Counted from the stretch's first letter, positions 43,138 through 56,228 are shown. The stretch is 64,000 bases of DNA from Pseudomonas sp. SST3 (GCF_003325755.1 NZ_QORI02000008.1:164760-228759); one strand, 5' to 3'. A program made the numbers and translations. The notes: generated from the sequence alone by a model not told the origin.

Positions 43138-44076
43138 ATGTCCGCATCACTTGCATTCGTCTTTCCCGGCCAGGGCTCCCAGGCCCTTGGCATGCTTGCT
43201 GAGCACGGTGCCCAACAATCCATAGTCATCGATACCTTTGCCGAAGCGGCATCCGTGTTGGGCTACGATCTCTGGGCGCTTTGTCAGCAAGGGCCTGAGG
43301 AGCAACTGAATCAGACCGACAAAACCCAGCCGGCCATTCTTACCGCCTCGATTGCTCTGTGGCGCTTATGGCTGGCGGAGGGAGGGGCGAAGCCGGCGTT
43401 TGTCGCGGGTCACAGCCTGGGTGAATACTCCGCTCTGGTGGCTGCGGGCAGCCTCCCATTCGCTGACGCGGTGAAGCTGGTCGAGTTGCGTGGTCAGCTT
43501 ATGCAGCAGGCCGTTCCAGCCGGCAGTGGTGGTATGGCGGCGATCCTGGGGCTGGAGGATGTCGATGTTCTGGCAGCCTGTAGCGAAGTGGCGCAAGGTG
43601 AGGTCGTCAGTGCGGTTAACTTCAACGCGCCTGGTCAGGTCGTGATTGCCGGTAATGCTGCGGCCGTCGACCGTGCTATCGAGGCTTGCAAGGCCAAGGG
43701 TGCCAAGCGCGCCATGCCACTGCCGGTCAGCGTGCCTTCGCATTGCGATCTGATGCGACCGGCGGCAGAGCGTTTCGCGGATTCCGTCACCGGAGCCGCC
43801 TGGCAAGCGCCCGAAATCCCCCTGGTGCAGAACGTCAGTGCCGCGATCGTTTCGGATCTCGACTCGCTCAAGCGCGACCTGCTGGCGCAGCTTTACAGCC
43901 CGGTTCGCTGGGTCGAGACCATTGTTGCGTTGAGCGAGCGCGGAGTGACCGGTCTGGTCGAGTGCGGCCCGGGCAAGGTGCTTTCCGGTCTAAACAAGCG
44001 CTGCGTCAAGGGCATCAATACCTACAACCTGGACACCCCAGAAGCTTTTGCAGCCACTCGTGGCGCATTGGTCTGA
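43138..44076 (+). CDS. fabD: Malonyl-CoA:ACP transacylase
   Basis: 312 aa. It loads malonyl groups on ACP to start fatty-acid elongation. The catalytic serine is in GHSLGEYSAL (about residue 92), the Arg/His partners are in LVELRGQLMQ and PVSVPSHCDLM, and the oxyanion loop is VFPGQGSQ near the N-terminus. Confidence 0.97.
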   Translation: MSASLAFVFPGQGSQALGMLAEHGAQQSIVIDTFAEAASVLGYDLWALCQQGPEEQLNQTDKTQPAILTASIALWRLWLAEGGAKPAFVAGHSLGEYSALVAAGSLPFADAVKLVELRGQLMQQAVPAGSGGMAAILGLEDVDVLAACSEVAQGEVVSAVNFNAPGQVVIAGNAAAVDRAIEACKAKGAKRAMPLPVSVPSHCDLMRPAAERFADSVTGAAWQAPEIPLVQNVSAAIVSDLDSLKRDLLAQLYSPVRWVETIVALSERGVTGLVECGPGKVLSGLNKRCVKGINTYNLDTPEAFAATRGALV

Positions 44077-44090
44077 ACAAGGAGACATCT

Positions 44091-44834
44091 ATGAATCTGC
44101 AAGGCAAGGTCGCGCTGATAACAGGGGCCAGTCGCGGCATCGGTCAGGCCATCGCGCTCGAGTTGGGCCGCCAGGGCGCCATCGTGATCGGCACGGCGAC
44201 CTCTTCTTCGGGAGCCGAGCGCATCGCCGAGACGCTCAAGGAGAACGGCATCGAAGGTGCTGGATTGGTTCTAGATGTCAGCAGTGATGAGTCCGTTGCG
44301 ACTACGCTGGAGCATATTCAGCAGCATCTTGGTCAACCGGCTATCCTGATCAACAACGCGGGTATTACACGTGACAACCTGATGCTGCGGATGAAGGACG
44401 ATGAATGGCACGACGTTATCGACACCAATCTCAGTAGCCTCTACCGCCTGACCAAAGGGGTTTTGCGTGGTATGACCAAGGCGCGCTGGGGGCGGATCAT
44501 CAGTATTGGTTCGGTGGTAGGTGCGATGGGTAACGCAGGGCAGGTAAACTACGCCGCCGCTAAAGCAGGGCTCGAAGGCTTCAGTCGAGCATTGGCTCGC
44601 GAAGTTGGCTCGCGTGGTATCACGGTCAATGCCGTGGCGCCGGGTTTCATCGATACAGACATGACGCGTGAGCTGCCAGAAGCTCAGCGTGACGCACTGC
44701 TGGGGCAGATCCCGTTGGGTCGCCTGGGGCAGGCGGAAGAGATTGCTAAGGTCGTCGCCTTTCTAGCTTCTGACGGCGCTGCCTATGTTACCGGGGCGAC
44801 AGTTCCGGTGAATGGCGGCATGTACATGAGTTAA
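44091..44834 (+). CDS. fabG: 3-oxoacyl-ACP reductase
   Basis: 247 aa SDR enzyme that reduces beta-ketoacyl-ACP with NADPH. It has TGASRGIGQAIA (cofactor), NNAGITRDNLM, catalytic Ser in SIGSVVG and YAAAKAG (YxxxK). AAGGAG lies upstream. It ends VTGATVPVNGGMYM, the usual C-terminus. Confidence 0.97.
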   Translation: MNLQGKVALITGASRGIGQAIALELGRQGAIVIGTATSSSGAERIAETLKENGIEGAGLVLDVSSDESVATTLEHIQQHLGQPAILINNAGITRDNLMLRMKDDEWHDVIDTNLSSLYRLTKGVLRGMTKARWGRIISIGSVVGAMGNAGQVNYAAAKAGLEGFSRALAREVGSRGITVNAVAPGFIDTDMTRELPEAQRDALLGQIPLGRLGQAEEIAKVVAFLASDGAAYVTGATVPVNGGMYMS

Positions 44835-44947
44835 TGTGACGCCCGACGCATGTTTACAGTCATAACGGCTGATTCGTTTCGTTATAAAACTGTGGTTTGT
44901 TTATAGACAGAAGGTTGAAGGCTGGTTCATGCTTGCCCGCTTTCAGC

Positions 44948-44975
44948 TTGAAATGCGGAAAACGCTTTCTATACA
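44948..44975 (+). promoter_or_regulatory. Candidate dedicated promoter of acpP
   Basis: TTGAAA (44948-44953), 16-nt spacer, TATACA (44970-44975), about 50 nt before the acpP ATG in the 191-bp fabG-acpP gap. It fits the very high expression expected for ACP. Confidence 0.6.
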
Positions 44976-45025
44976 CTACCGCGCAGACCAGCTGCCTGAT
45001 TTTTCCATAGGAGTGAAAACAAGGT

Positions 45026-45262
45026 ATGAGCACCATCGAAGAACGCGTCAAGAAAATCGTTGCCGAGCAACTTGGCGTCAAGGAAGAGGAAGTCACCAAC
45101 AGCGCTTCCTTCGTTGAAGACCTGGGTGCCGACTCCCTTGATACCGTTGAGCTGGTAATGGCTCTGGAAGAGGAATTCGAGACTGAAATCCCGGACGAGC
45201 AAGCCGAGAAGATCACCACTGTTCAAGAAGCTATCGATTACATCAACGCGCACGCGCAGTAA
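45026..45262 (+). CDS. acpP: Acyl carrier protein
   Basis: 78 aa acidic four-helix protein. The phosphopantetheine serine is in [12 protein letters not shown] (about Ser37). It carries all intermediates of fatty-acid synthesis between FabD, FabG and FabF, encoded around it. It is flanked by its own promoter and by a strong terminator. Confidence 0.98.
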
Positions 45263-45286
45263 GTTGTAATCCTGCTTCGAACCAGT

Positions 45287-45326
45287 AAGCCGCACTGCCT
45301 TGAACGGGGCAGTGCGGCTTTTGTTT
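45287..45326 (+). terminator. Rho-independent terminator of acpP
   Basis: A 13-bp stem AAGCCGCACTGCC / GGCAGTGCGGCTT (45287-45299 and 45308-45320) is followed by TTGTTT, 24 nt after the acpP stop. Confidence 0.92.
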
Positions 45327-45445
45327 GAGTTAGTTGAATTCAGCTGGTCGCGCACCTGCGTGCGACGCCTGATGGTTGGCCCTCTGCCCGTTGCAATGGT
45401 GGCGGAGCTGAACGAGCCAAAAATGTAAATGTAAGGAGAATTGCT

Positions 45446-46690
45446 GTGTCGCGTAGACGCGTCGTAATCACCGGGATGGGCATGCTATCGCCGCTGGGTA
45501 ACGATGTGCCAAGCAGCTGGCAGGGGATTCTCGCCGGCCGCAGTGGTATCGGCCTGATAGAGCATATGGACCTCTCCGCCTATTCCACTCGCTTTGGCGG
45601 ATCGGTCAAAAACTTTGACGTCGAGCAGTATTTGCCTGCGAAAGAAGCTCGCAAGCTCGACCTATTCATTCAGTACGGCCTGGCTGCCAGTTTTCAGGCA
45701 GTACGGGATTCCGGATTGGAAGTGACCGATGCCAACCGCGAGCGCATCGGTGTTGCCATGGGGTCGGGAATTGGCGGCCTGACCAATATTGAAAATAGCT
45801 GCAAGTCTCTAATCGAACAGGGCCCGCGGCGAATTTCGCCATTCTTCGTGCCAGGCTCGATCATCAACATGGTGTCGGGCTTTCTATCGATCCATCTGGG
45901 CCTCCAGGGGCCGAACTATGCGATCGCCACGGCCTGTACCACCGGCTCGCATTGCATCGGCATGGCCGCTCGGAATATTGCCTACGGTGAAGCTGACGTC
46001 ATGGTAGCAGGGGGCTCGGAAATGGCCGCCAGTGGCCTTGGGATTGGTGGCTTCGCCGCAGCGCGTGCGCTTTCCACCCGCAATGACGATCCGGCTGCGG
46101 CCAGTCGGCCATGGGACAAGGGGCGGGATGGCTTCGTGCTGTCGGATGGTGCTGGCGCGCTGGTGCTAGAAGAGCTGGAGCATGCCAAGGCGCGTGGGGC
46201 GAAAATCTACGCGGAGCTGATCGGCTTCGGCATGAGTGCTGATGCGTTCCACATGACTTCACCGCCGGATGATGGCGCGGGTGCCGCTCGCTGCATTCGC
46301 AATGCGATCATGGACGCCAAGATCGATGCAGCCCAGGTGGATTACATCAATGCTCACGGCACTTCGACCCCCGCTGGTGACAAGGCCGAGGCCGCCGCGA
46401 TAAAAACCGTATTCGGTGATCACGCCTATGAGCTGTCAGTCAGCTCGACAAAGTCCATGGTTGGCCACTTGCTGGGTGCTGCGGGTGCCGTCGAGGCGAT
46501 CTTCAGTGTGCTGGCCATACGCGACAAGGTTGCACCGCCGACGATCAACCTGGATGAGCCAGATGACGGCTGCGATCTGGATTTTGTACCGCACGAAGCG
46601 AAACCGACGACAATCGATATCGCCATCTCCAATTCCTTTGGTTTCGGTGGCACCAACGGTTCGCTGGTTTTTCGCCGGTTCAGCGAGTGA
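45446..46690 (+). CDS. fabF: 3-oxoacyl-ACP synthase II
   Basis: 414 aa with a GTG start and AAGGAG upstream. It condenses malonyl-ACP with acyl-ACP. The catalytic Cys is in [12 protein letters not shown], and the two histidines are in [11 protein letters not shown] and [15 protein letters not shown]. Its stop overlaps pabC. Confidence 0.97.
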   Translation: MSRRRVVITGMGMLSPLGNDVPSSWQGILAGRSGIGLIEHMDLSAYSTRFGGSVKNFDVEQYLPAKEARKLDLFIQYGLAASFQAVRDSGLEVTDANRERIGVAMGSGIGGLTNIENSCKSLIEQGPRRISPFFVPGSIINMVSGFLSIHLGLQGPNYAIATACTTGSHCIGMAARNIAYGEADVMVAGGSEMAASGLGIGGFAAARALSTRNDDPAAASRPWDKGRDGFVLSDGAGALVLEELEHAKARGAKIYAELIGFGMSADAFHMTSPPDDGAGAARCIRNAIMDAKIDAAQVDYINAHGTSTPAGDKAEAAAIKTVFGDHAYELSVSSTKSMVGHLLGAAGAVEAIFSVLAIRDKVAPPTINLDEPDDGCDLDFVPHEAKPTTIDIAISNSFGFGGTNGSLVFRRFSE

Positions 46691-47504
46691 TACCGAGCTG
46701 GGTGGACGGACAGCCCGCCACCGGGTTGCCCCTCCAGGATCGAGGATTTGCGTATGGCGACGGTCTGTTCGAGACCATAAAGGTCGTTAATGGCTATCCG
46801 GAGCTGCTGGACCGCCACTTGGAACGTCTTGATCTTGGTTGCCAACGCTTCGCTATCCCCTGCGACATGGCGTCTCTCCGAACCCAAGTTATCGCGTTTG
46901 GCAACGCGCTTGGTACTGGCGTGGCCAAGCTGGTTCTGACGCGTGGCGATGGGCGGCGCGGTTACGGGCCGCCAGCGGCCTGCCAGCCGCGAGTCGTTCT
47001 AATGGGTTCGCCGCAACCAGATTATCCGATCGAGCATTCCGAAAATGGCGTACGCCTGTATGCCTGTACGACTCGTCTCTCCGAGCAGCCAGTGTTGGCC
47101 GGGCTGAAACATCTCAATCGACTAGAGCAGGTGTTGGCGCGAGCAGAATGGCAGGATCCCGATTTTGCCGAAGGCTTGATGCGCGATATCTCGGGGCGTG
47201 TCATCGAAGCGGTCTTCAGCAACCTCTTCATCGTGCAATCGGGCGTGCTGCTGACTCCCTCGCTCGATCGGTGCGGCGTGGCAGGCGTAATGCGTGCGGA
47301 GCTTCTTCATCGGGCTCGGCAGGCAGGGATTCACGCGAAGGTCGGCGATATCTCGCTCGACCAATTGTTCGGCGCCGACGAGGTTTTCGTTTGCAACAGC
47401 CTGTACGGCATCTGGCCTGTGCGGCAGTTCGAAGCCAGCGTCTGGCCGGTGGGGCCGCTCACACGTAAACTCCAACGCCTAGTTGCTGATCTGTCGAGTA
47501 ATAC

Positions 47505-47508
<4 letters not shown>
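46687..47508 (+). CDS. pabC: Aminodeoxychorismate lyase
   Basis: 273 aa class IV PLP enzyme, GTG start overlapping fabF. It makes p-aminobenzoate for folate. [15 protein letters not shown], the lysine in [29 protein letters not shown] and [13 protein letters not shown] are the expected motifs. Confidence 0.94.
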
Positions 47509-50183
<2,675 letters not shown>

Positions 50184-50214
50184 AATCCACCGGAACTGTT
50201 GTTAGGAATACCGC

Positions 50215-50571
50215 ATGAGCCTGCCTGCAAATCTTGGTCCGCGTAATGGCATCCTGTCCCTGACCATCAAGGACAAATCGGTGCTCTACGCGGCGTTCAT
50301 GCCGTTCATCAAGCATGGTGGATTGTTCATTCCCACCAACAAAAGCTACAAGCTCGGCGATGAAGTGTTCATGCTGCTGAGCCTGATGGATGAGCCCGAA
50401 AAGATCCCTGTCGCCGGCAAGGTTGTCTGGATCACCCCAAAAGGGGCGCAGGGTAACCGGGCCGCCGGCGTTGGCGTGCAGTTCAACGAGGGTGACTCGA
50501 CCGCGCGCAACAAGATCGAAACCTATCTGGCCGGCGCGATGAAGTCTGATCGGCCAACGCATACCATGTAG
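50215..50571 (+). CDS. pilZ: Type IV pilus protein PilZ
   Basis: 118 aa. MSLPANLGPRNGILSLTIKDK and GGLFIPTNKSYKLGDEVFMLLSLM match PilZ of pilus assembly. It lacks the N-terminal RxxxR that c-di-GMP-binding PilZ domains use, as known for the founding PilZ. It is required for pilus biogenesis (with PilB and FimX in other species) and so links to ComEC-dependent DNA uptake encoded in the same window. Confidence 0.94.
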   Translation: MSLPANLGPRNGILSLTIKDKSVLYAAFMPFIKHGGLFIPTNKSYKLGDEVFMLLSLMDEPEKIPVAGKVVWITPKGAQGNRAAGVGVQFNEGDSTARNKIETYLAGAMKSDRPTHTM

Positions 50572-50695
50572 CGCAGTTGCGGATATTTGCTCTGCAACCT
50601 TCCAAGCCTTCCTCGTTTTCGGTATCACCTGACCTCGTTGCGTCCGATCGGCTGCTTTGCTCTACAATGGCGCGTTTTCGGTTTGGGTATTTTCC

Positions 50696-51481
50696 ATGCT
50701 GGTCGACTCGCATTGCCATCTCGATCGTCTCGATCTCGCCGTGCACGGCGGCTCGCTGGACGCAGCATTGGATGCTGCACGTCAGCGTGGCGTCGGGCAC
50801 TTTCTGTGCATAGGCGTCAGTGCCGACAATACCGCAGCGGTCAAGGCGCTTGCGCAGCGCTACGAAGATGTCGACTGTTCGGTCGGGGTGCATCCGCTGG
50901 ACCTTGAGCCCGGTGCTGAGCCCGCACTGGATTGGTTGTTGAGGGAGCTGGACGGGCCTGGTGTAGTGGCGATCGGCGAGACCGGGCTTGATTATCACTA
51001 CGAGCCCGAAGCCGCCGAGCTTCAGCAGCAGTCCTTCCGCCTGCATCTCGAGGCCGCTCGGACCTGTGGCAAACCTGTCATCGTTCATACCCGCGCAGCC
51101 CGTGCTGACACGCTGGGGCTGCTCCGCGAGGCGGCGTTGCCACAGGCCGGCGTACTGCATTGCTTCACTGAAGACTGGGAGATGGCCAAGGCCGCGCTGG
51201 ATCTCGGCTTCTACATTTCGCTGTCCGGCATCGTGACCTTCCGCAATGCCGATGCGCTTCGCGACGTAGCCCGGCGCGTTCCAGCAGATCGCCTGCTGGT
51301 CGAGACGGATTCGCCGTACCTGGCTCCGATTCCCTACCGCGGCAAGCCGAACCTGCCCCAGTACGTTCGGGAAGTTGCCGAGTTTCTTGCGGAATTGCGC
51401 GGAGTCGAGTTCGATGCCCTGGCTGCGCAAACCACCGAAAACTTCAAACGGCTATTCCCCTTGGCCCGAATCGGGGCGTGA
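50696..51481 (+). CDS. TatD-family metal-dependent deoxyribonuclease
   Basis: 261 aa from the ATG at 50696 (MLVDSHCHLDRLDL); the ATG at 50657 is upstream of the family start. TIM-barrel metal ligands appear in SHCHLD, GETGLDYHY, VIHTRAA, LHCFTE and ETDSPYLAP. Members act as 3'-5' nucleases and in DNA repair. A possible -10 (TACAAT, 50663-50668) lies just upstream. Confidence 0.94.
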   Translation: MLVDSHCHLDRLDLAVHGGSLDAALDAARQRGVGHFLCIGVSADNTAAVKALAQRYEDVDCSVGVHPLDLEPGAEPALDWLLRELDGPGVVAIGETGLDYHYEPEAAELQQQSFRLHLEAARTCGKPVIVHTRAARADTLGLLREAALPQAGVLHCFTEDWEMAKAALDLGFYISLSGIVTFRNADALRDVARRVPADRLLVETDSPYLAPIPYRGKPNLPQYVREVAEFLAELRGVEFDALAAQTTENFKRLFPLARIGA

Positions 51482-51657
51482 TCGACCCCTTACGTTCGAA
51501 ACGATGTGGCGCAACGCGCCATCCGCGGATGCCGTGTACAATCCGCGCCGCTTCGGTTCGCATGCCTGGCATGCGGGCATGATGATTCAGTTCGGCCCCG
51601 TTTCGTCGCTCAATGGGCCGTATCGTCTTCACGTCACAGACCAGACAAGGTGACGCC

Positions 51658-53055
51658 ATGTCCAGCGATACGCTGCACACCGGTCCGCTTCAGCGTGGCC
51701 TAAAAAACCGGCACATTCAGCTGATCGCGCTCGGCGGGGCAATTGGCACGGGACTTTTTCTCGGTTCGGCCGGCGTGCTTCGCAGTGCGGGGCCGTCGAT
51801 GATTCTCGGTTATGCCATTGGCGGAATCATCGCTTTTTTGATCATGCGTCAGCTTGGCGAGATGATCGTCGAAGAACCCGTCGCCGGATCCTTCAGCCAT
51901 TTTGCGCACAAATACTGGACGCCCTATGCGGGCTTTCTATCCGGCTGGAATTACTGGGTCCTCTACGTGCTGGTGGGGATGGCCGAGCTGACAGCGGTGG
52001 GCAAATACGTGCAGTTCTGGTGGCCGGAGGTGCCGACCTGGACCACGGCGGCGGCATTTTTCGTGGTGATCAATCTCATCAATCTAGTGAACGTGAAGAC
52101 GTTCGGTGAGACCGAGTTCTGGTTCGCGATCATCAAGGTTGGTGCCATCATCGGCATGATCGCGCTGGGTCTGTATCTGCTGTTGAGCGGCGAGGGCGGT
52201 GAGCAGGCCAGCTTCAGCAACCTCTGGAGTCATGGCGGGTTCTTCCCCAATGGCATCAGTGGAATGGTCATGGCGCTGGCAATCATCATGTTTTCCTTCG
52301 GCGGGCTCGAACTCGTAGGGATCACCGCCGCCGAAGCGTCAGATCCGAAAACGGTCATCCCCAAGGCCATCAATCAGGTGGTTTACCGCATCCTGATCTT
52401 CTATATCGGTGCGTTGAGCGTGCTGCTGGCGTTGTATCCCTGGGACAGCTTGCTGGAAACCCTGGGTGCGGCCGGTGACCCTTACAGCGGAAGCCCCTTC
52501 GTGCAAATCTTTTCGCTGATCGGTAGTGACACCGCGGCGCATATCCTCAACTTCGTGGTGCTGACCGCGGCGCTGTCGGTGTACAACAGCGGTGTCTATT
52601 GCAACAGCCGGATGCTATACGGTCTGGCGGAGCAGGGGGACGCGCCGAAGGTTTTGATGACCGTGAACCGTCGCGGAGTACCTGTTTTGGCAATCGCGCT
52701 CTCGGCGCTTGTGACCATGCTCTGCGTGCTGGTGAATTACCTGCTGCCGCAGACTGCCCTCGAGCTGCTCATGTCGCTGGTGGTTGCGGCGCTGCTGATC
52801 AATTGGGCGATGATCAGCCTCGCACACCTGAAGTTTCGCAAGGCGATGGCAGCGCAGGGCATTGAGCCGTCGTTCAAGGCCTTCTGGTATCCGTTCAGCA
52901 ATTACCTTTGCCTGGCTTTCGTGGTGCTGATCGCGGTGGTCATGCTTTCGATGCCTGGGTTGCGCACATCGATAATCGCGATACCGTTCTGGGCGTTGTT
53001 CATCTGGATCTGCTTCCAGCTCCGGCTTTTTAGTCGGCGTGCCAGGCCTGTCTGA
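51658..53055 (+). CDS. Amino-acid permease (AroP/ProY family)
   Basis: 465 aa, 12 predicted helices, APC superfamily. IALGGAIGTGLFLGSAG is the substrate-binding helix 1 motif; the FSFGGLELVGITAAEASDP segment in helix 6 is characteristic of AroP/LysP-type permeases. The exact substrate (aromatic amino acids or proline) cannot be fixed from sequence. AAGGTGA precedes the ATG. It is a single-gene unit after tatD. Confidence 0.9.
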   Translation: MSSDTLHTGPLQRGLKNRHIQLIALGGAIGTGLFLGSAGVLRSAGPSMILGYAIGGIIAFLIMRQLGEMIVEEPVAGSFSHFAHKYWTPYAGFLSGWNYWVLYVLVGMAELTAVGKYVQFWWPEVPTWTTAAAFFVVINLINLVNVKTFGETEFWFAIIKVGAIIGMIALGLYLLLSGEGGEQASFSNLWSHGGFFPNGISGMVMALAIIMFSFGGLELVGITAAEASDPKTVIPKAINQVVYRILIFYIGALSVLLALYPWDSLLETLGAAGDPYSGSPFVQIFSLIGSDTAAHILNFVVLTAALSVYNSGVYCNSRMLYGLAEQGDAPKVLMTVNRRGVPVLAIALSALVTMLCVLVNYLLPQTALELLMSLVVAALLINWAMISLAHLKFRKAMAAQGIEPSFKAFWYPFSNYLCLAFVVLIAVVMLSMPGLRTSIIAIPFWALFIWICFQLRLFSRRARPV

Positions 53056-53081
53056 TCCGCGATTCATGTCGCCCTCCGGGC

Positions 53082-53113
53082 AAAAAAAACCCGGCCTCGC
53101 GAGGAGCCGGGTC
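53082..53113 (-). terminator. Terminator, minus strand, of the aminotransferase gene
   Basis: Read on the minus strand, ACCCGGCTCCTCGCGAGGCC forms most of a GC-rich hairpin that is followed by eight T. It also lies just after the permease stop, so it may serve both strands. It is about 165 nt beyond the aminotransferase stop. Confidence 0.8.
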
Positions 53114-53279
53114 AAGACCATTAGGAGTATGAGGTCACGTTCCTCGCTCCCTCAGCTGGCCGAGCATTGGGGGGATTGCGCGGCCAGTGCCTGAAGTATT
53201 GGCCCTGATCGGCAACTCTGCAGGCCGAATGGCACCGTTTTTAAAACGGATTTGGAATAGTTGCGCCCAAGTTGATCGC

Positions 53280-54412
53280 TCACTTTGCAAGCAGCCCGTG
53301 AACCACCGCCAACGTTTGCTCAATGACGTTCGGGTGGGTATAGAAATGCGGCGAGAGCCGTACGCCTCCGCCACGAAGGGCACAGACGATCTGCTCCGCA
53401 TTGAGACGTTCGAACAGCGCTGGGTTTTCCCAACCCTCGACTCTGAAGGTCATGATGCCGGCTCGTCGAAGCGGATCCGCCGGGCTCAGCAGTTCAACGC
53501 CCGGCATGGCATTCAGCTCGTATTGCAGATGATCGATACGTTCGGCCAGTGCTCGACCCACCTCGGTCATGCCGACATCCTCCAATAGCGACAGACTCGC
53601 CTCCAGCGCCATGGCACCGAGCAGGTTCGGACTGCCGCACTCGAATCGGCGTGCGCTGCGGGCCGCTGCCAATCCTGTCGATCATAGTCGCCGGCGTGCT
53701 CGAGCATATGCCAGCCGTACTCGTGGAGCTTCAACTTGGCACGCAGATCGCTGCGGCAATAAAATACGCCGAGCCCTTCGGGACCTAGCAGCCATTTGTG
53801 CCCATCCGCCATGGCGAAGGCGCACCGGTATTGCTGAACATCGAACGGCAGTGCGCCGAGCTGTTGAATCGCATCGATGCACAGCAGCACGTCACGTTGT
53901 TCACATCCTTCGCCGAGTCGGGGCAGATCGAGGCGCAGGCCGCTAGCGTATTGCACGGCACTGATTGCCATCAGGCGCACGTTCGGTCCGCAGGCTGCCA
54001 GCAGAGCCGCTTCCGGATCATTGCCCTTGAGGCTGACCTGGATCACTTCCACACCTTGGGGTCGCAGGGCCTCCCAGACCACCCGGTTGGATGGAAACTC
54101 TTCGTCACTGATGATGATCTGGTCACCTGCTTTCCAGTCCAGGCCGAACGCCACGAATGAAAGTGCTTCGGACGTGTTTTTGACCAGCGCGATGTCTGCC
54201 GAAGCGGGTGCGTTCAGCAATCTGGCCAGGCGGTTACGCAATCTGGTTTCAACTGCGAGCCACTGCGGGTAATCACGCGCGCCGAGCGTCATATTCTGTT
54301 CGGCGAACGCCACCACGGCTTCGGTCGCCCGGCGAGGCCAGGGCGCGACGGCGGCGTGATTTAGGTATCGTAATCCTTCGATTTGAGGGAATTCGTCATT
54401 CAATGTACTCAT
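53280..54412 (-). pseudogene. Class V aminotransferase, one-base frameshift
   Basis: This is a PLP-dependent class V (cysteine desulfurase/NifS-like) aminotransferase. It starts MSTLNDEFPQIEGLRYLNHAAVAP at 54412, with KNTSEALSFVAFGL and the PLP lysine in GHKWLLGPEGLGVF. The frame fails after DYDRQDWQ and resumes with SARRFECGSPNLLGAMALEAS. Adding one base at about 53661-53668 gives 377 aa, the family length. Either a real frameshift or a consensus error; the substrate is unknown. The gene is convergent with the permease and divergent from the TetR gene. Confidence 0.88.
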
Positions 54413-54482
54413 GGGCAATGTTCCGTGCATTTTCTGACTAGATAGGCATAATCATCTGCTTCGATTCCAGCCGCAGCCTCTT

Positions 54483-55103
54483 ATGCAAAATGAACCCCGG
54501 AAGGTCCGTGAATTTCGCCGTCGCGAACAAGAGATTCTTGATACCGCGCTTCAGCTGTTCCTCGATCAAGGAGAGGACAGCGTCACGGTCGAGATGATCG
54601 CCGACATGGTTGGCATCGGCAAAGGCACCATCTACAAGCATTTCAAATCCAAGGCCGAAATCTACTTGCGGCTTATGCTCGACTACGAGCGGGACTTGAA
54701 TGAGCTCCTGCATTCACCGAGCCTCGATCAGGACAAGGAGGCGCTGTCACGCGCCTACTTCGAATTCCGCATGCGCGACCCCCAGCGCTATCGTCTGTTC
54801 GATCGCCTCGAAGAGAAGGTCGTCAAGGGCAATCAGGTTCCGGAGATGGTGGAAGAGCTCCATCGTATTCGCGCATCGAACTTCGAGCATCTGACCCAGC
54901 TGATCAAGGGGCGCATCTCAGAGGGCAAGCTGGAAGACGTGCCGCCGTACTTCCACTATTGCGCCGCCTGGGCGCTGGTGCATGGCGCTGTAGCGCTTTA
55001 TCACTCCCCGTTCTGGAGTAATGTCCTGGAAGATCAGGAAGGCTTCTTCCAGTTTCTGATGGATATCGGCGTACGCATGGGCAACAAGCGCAAGCGCGAC
55101 TGA
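54483..55103 (+). CDS. TetR-family transcriptional regulator
   Basis: 206 aa. The N-terminal helix-turn-helix reads TVEMIADMVGIGKGTIYKHFKSKAEIYLRLM after ILDTALQLFLDQGEDS. The C-terminal ligand domain is all-helical. It is encoded divergently from the aminotransferase gene, which may be its target (inference). The ligand is unknown. Confidence 0.92.
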   Translation: MQNEPRKVREFRRREQEILDTALQLFLDQGEDSVTVEMIADMVGIGKGTIYKHFKSKAEIYLRLMLDYERDLNELLHSPSLDQDKEALSRAYFEFRMRDPQRYRLFDRLEEKVVKGNQVPEMVEELHRIRASNFEHLTQLIKGRISEGKLEDVPPYFHYCAAWALVHGAVALYHSPFWSNVLEDQEGFFQFLMDIGVRMGNKRKRD

Positions 55104-55331
55104 CCCGTTATCGCCGTTGACAACTCTAGTGACCCCGACCTCCAGTCTGATGGTACTGGGAAGCTCAGCGGGTCATTAGCCCCGTTTCGGATGTCATTGC
55201 GGAATCAGGCCCCGTCAATGCAATGACGGATTACCGCCAGTGGGGCTGAACAAAAACGTAACTCACGGTCTGGGATGGGTTGACCGCTGCAAGCAATAAG
55301 GCCGCCCTGTAGAGGCGACCCGAAGTTGCTC
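55104..55331. other. Non-coding gap with a short inverted repeat
   Basis: There is no gene in these 228 bp. GTCATTGC at 55193-55200 is repeated inverted as GCAATGAC at 55220-55227 (19-nt gap). A nested CCGTCA/TGACGG pair lies at 55212-55229. Possible hairpin or operator; unassigned. Confidence 0.4.
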
Positions 55332-56228
55332 TTAAAACTTGACCACAGCCCCATCTTCCGGAATGTCTATCCGGTCTTGAATACCTTTCTCCGTAACATA
55401 GGCCTTCAGCTCGTTGCGGGTCTGACCCATATGGTTGATGGAGTCCATATGCGTTGCCACGATCCTGGCGTCAGGTAACGCCTGGGCAGCGCGAACAACA
55501 TCTTCCTTGCCCATGATGATGGCGCCGTCGTAGCCAGTTACCAGTGCGTAGCCCGCGTTAACGACCACGATTTCTGGGTTGTACTGAGTCAGCGCCTGAT
55601 CAACTTCGTCACGCCAGATGGTGTCACCCACCAGATACGTGGTCATCTGGCCAGGGGCTTCGAAAACGACACCCATCGCTTCGCCAAGGCTGTTTGCGAG
55701 CTGTGGATCGGCGTACATCTTGTCGGTTCCGTGCTGGCCGCCGGTCTTGCTCAGGGTCACTCCGCCAAACTCTGCTCCGTCCTCCAGAACACGAACGTCT
55801 TGAAAGCCTTGATCACGGATGATCTTCGCATCGGACTCGTTCTGTACGAACAAAGGGAGATTCTTGGGCACCAGTTGCTGAGCCGCGTCGTCCCAATGGT
55901 CGAGGTGGGTGTGCGTAACGATGACCGCATCCACGCCAGCCAGTACTTCCGGCGTCGACACCGGTAGCTCGACCAGCGGATTGCGCAGCTCGCTGCGATA
56001 CGCGCCTTCAAAACCGGGATAGGTGCCTTTTTTGGCCAGCATCGGATCGACAAGGAACGTGGTATCGGCGTAGCTGATTTTCATCGTGGCATTGCGAATC
56101 TGCTGCATCTGCACCGCGGCACTGGCCGAGGCGGATGAACGGGTGTTTATCTCCTTGGCCCAGCTAGCGCCAGCGGTGAGGCTGAGAGCAAGTACCAGAG
56201 AACTTGCGAAAGTCCGTTGAAACAGCAT
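55332..56228 (-). CDS. Exported MBL-fold metallohydrolase
   Basis: 298 aa from the ATG at 56228 with GGAG upstream. The signal peptide runs MLFQRTFASSLVLALSLTAG...ASWA (cleavage after about residue 24). The metal motif THTHLDHWDD, a conserved GGQHGTDKM, VGDTIWRDE and ATHMDSINHM fit a UlaG-like MBL subfamily. The exact substrate is unknown. The in-frame extension to 56312 would bury the signal peptide. Confidence 0.85.
   Translation of the reverse strand: MLFQRTFASSLVLALSLTAGASWAKEINTRSSASASAAVQMQQIRNATMKISYADTTFLVDPMLAKKGTYPGFEGAYRSELRNPLVELPVSTPEVLAGVDAVIVTHTHLDHWDDAAQQLVPKNLPLFVQNESDAKIIRDQGFQDVRVLEDGAEFGGVTLSKTGGQHGTDKMYADPQLANSLGEAMGVVFEAPGQMTTYLVGDTIWRDEVDQALTQYNPEIVVVNAGYALVTGYDGAIIMGKEDVVRAAQALPDARIVATHMDSINHMGQTRNELKAYVTEKGIQDRIDIPEDGAVVKF

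Noticed and set aside
51482..51657. Possible promoter or regulatory RNA before the permease
   Set aside because: A TACAAT box at 51537-51542 and a GCATGCCTGGCATGC palindrome are present, but there is no -35 and no further structure; not enough for a call.
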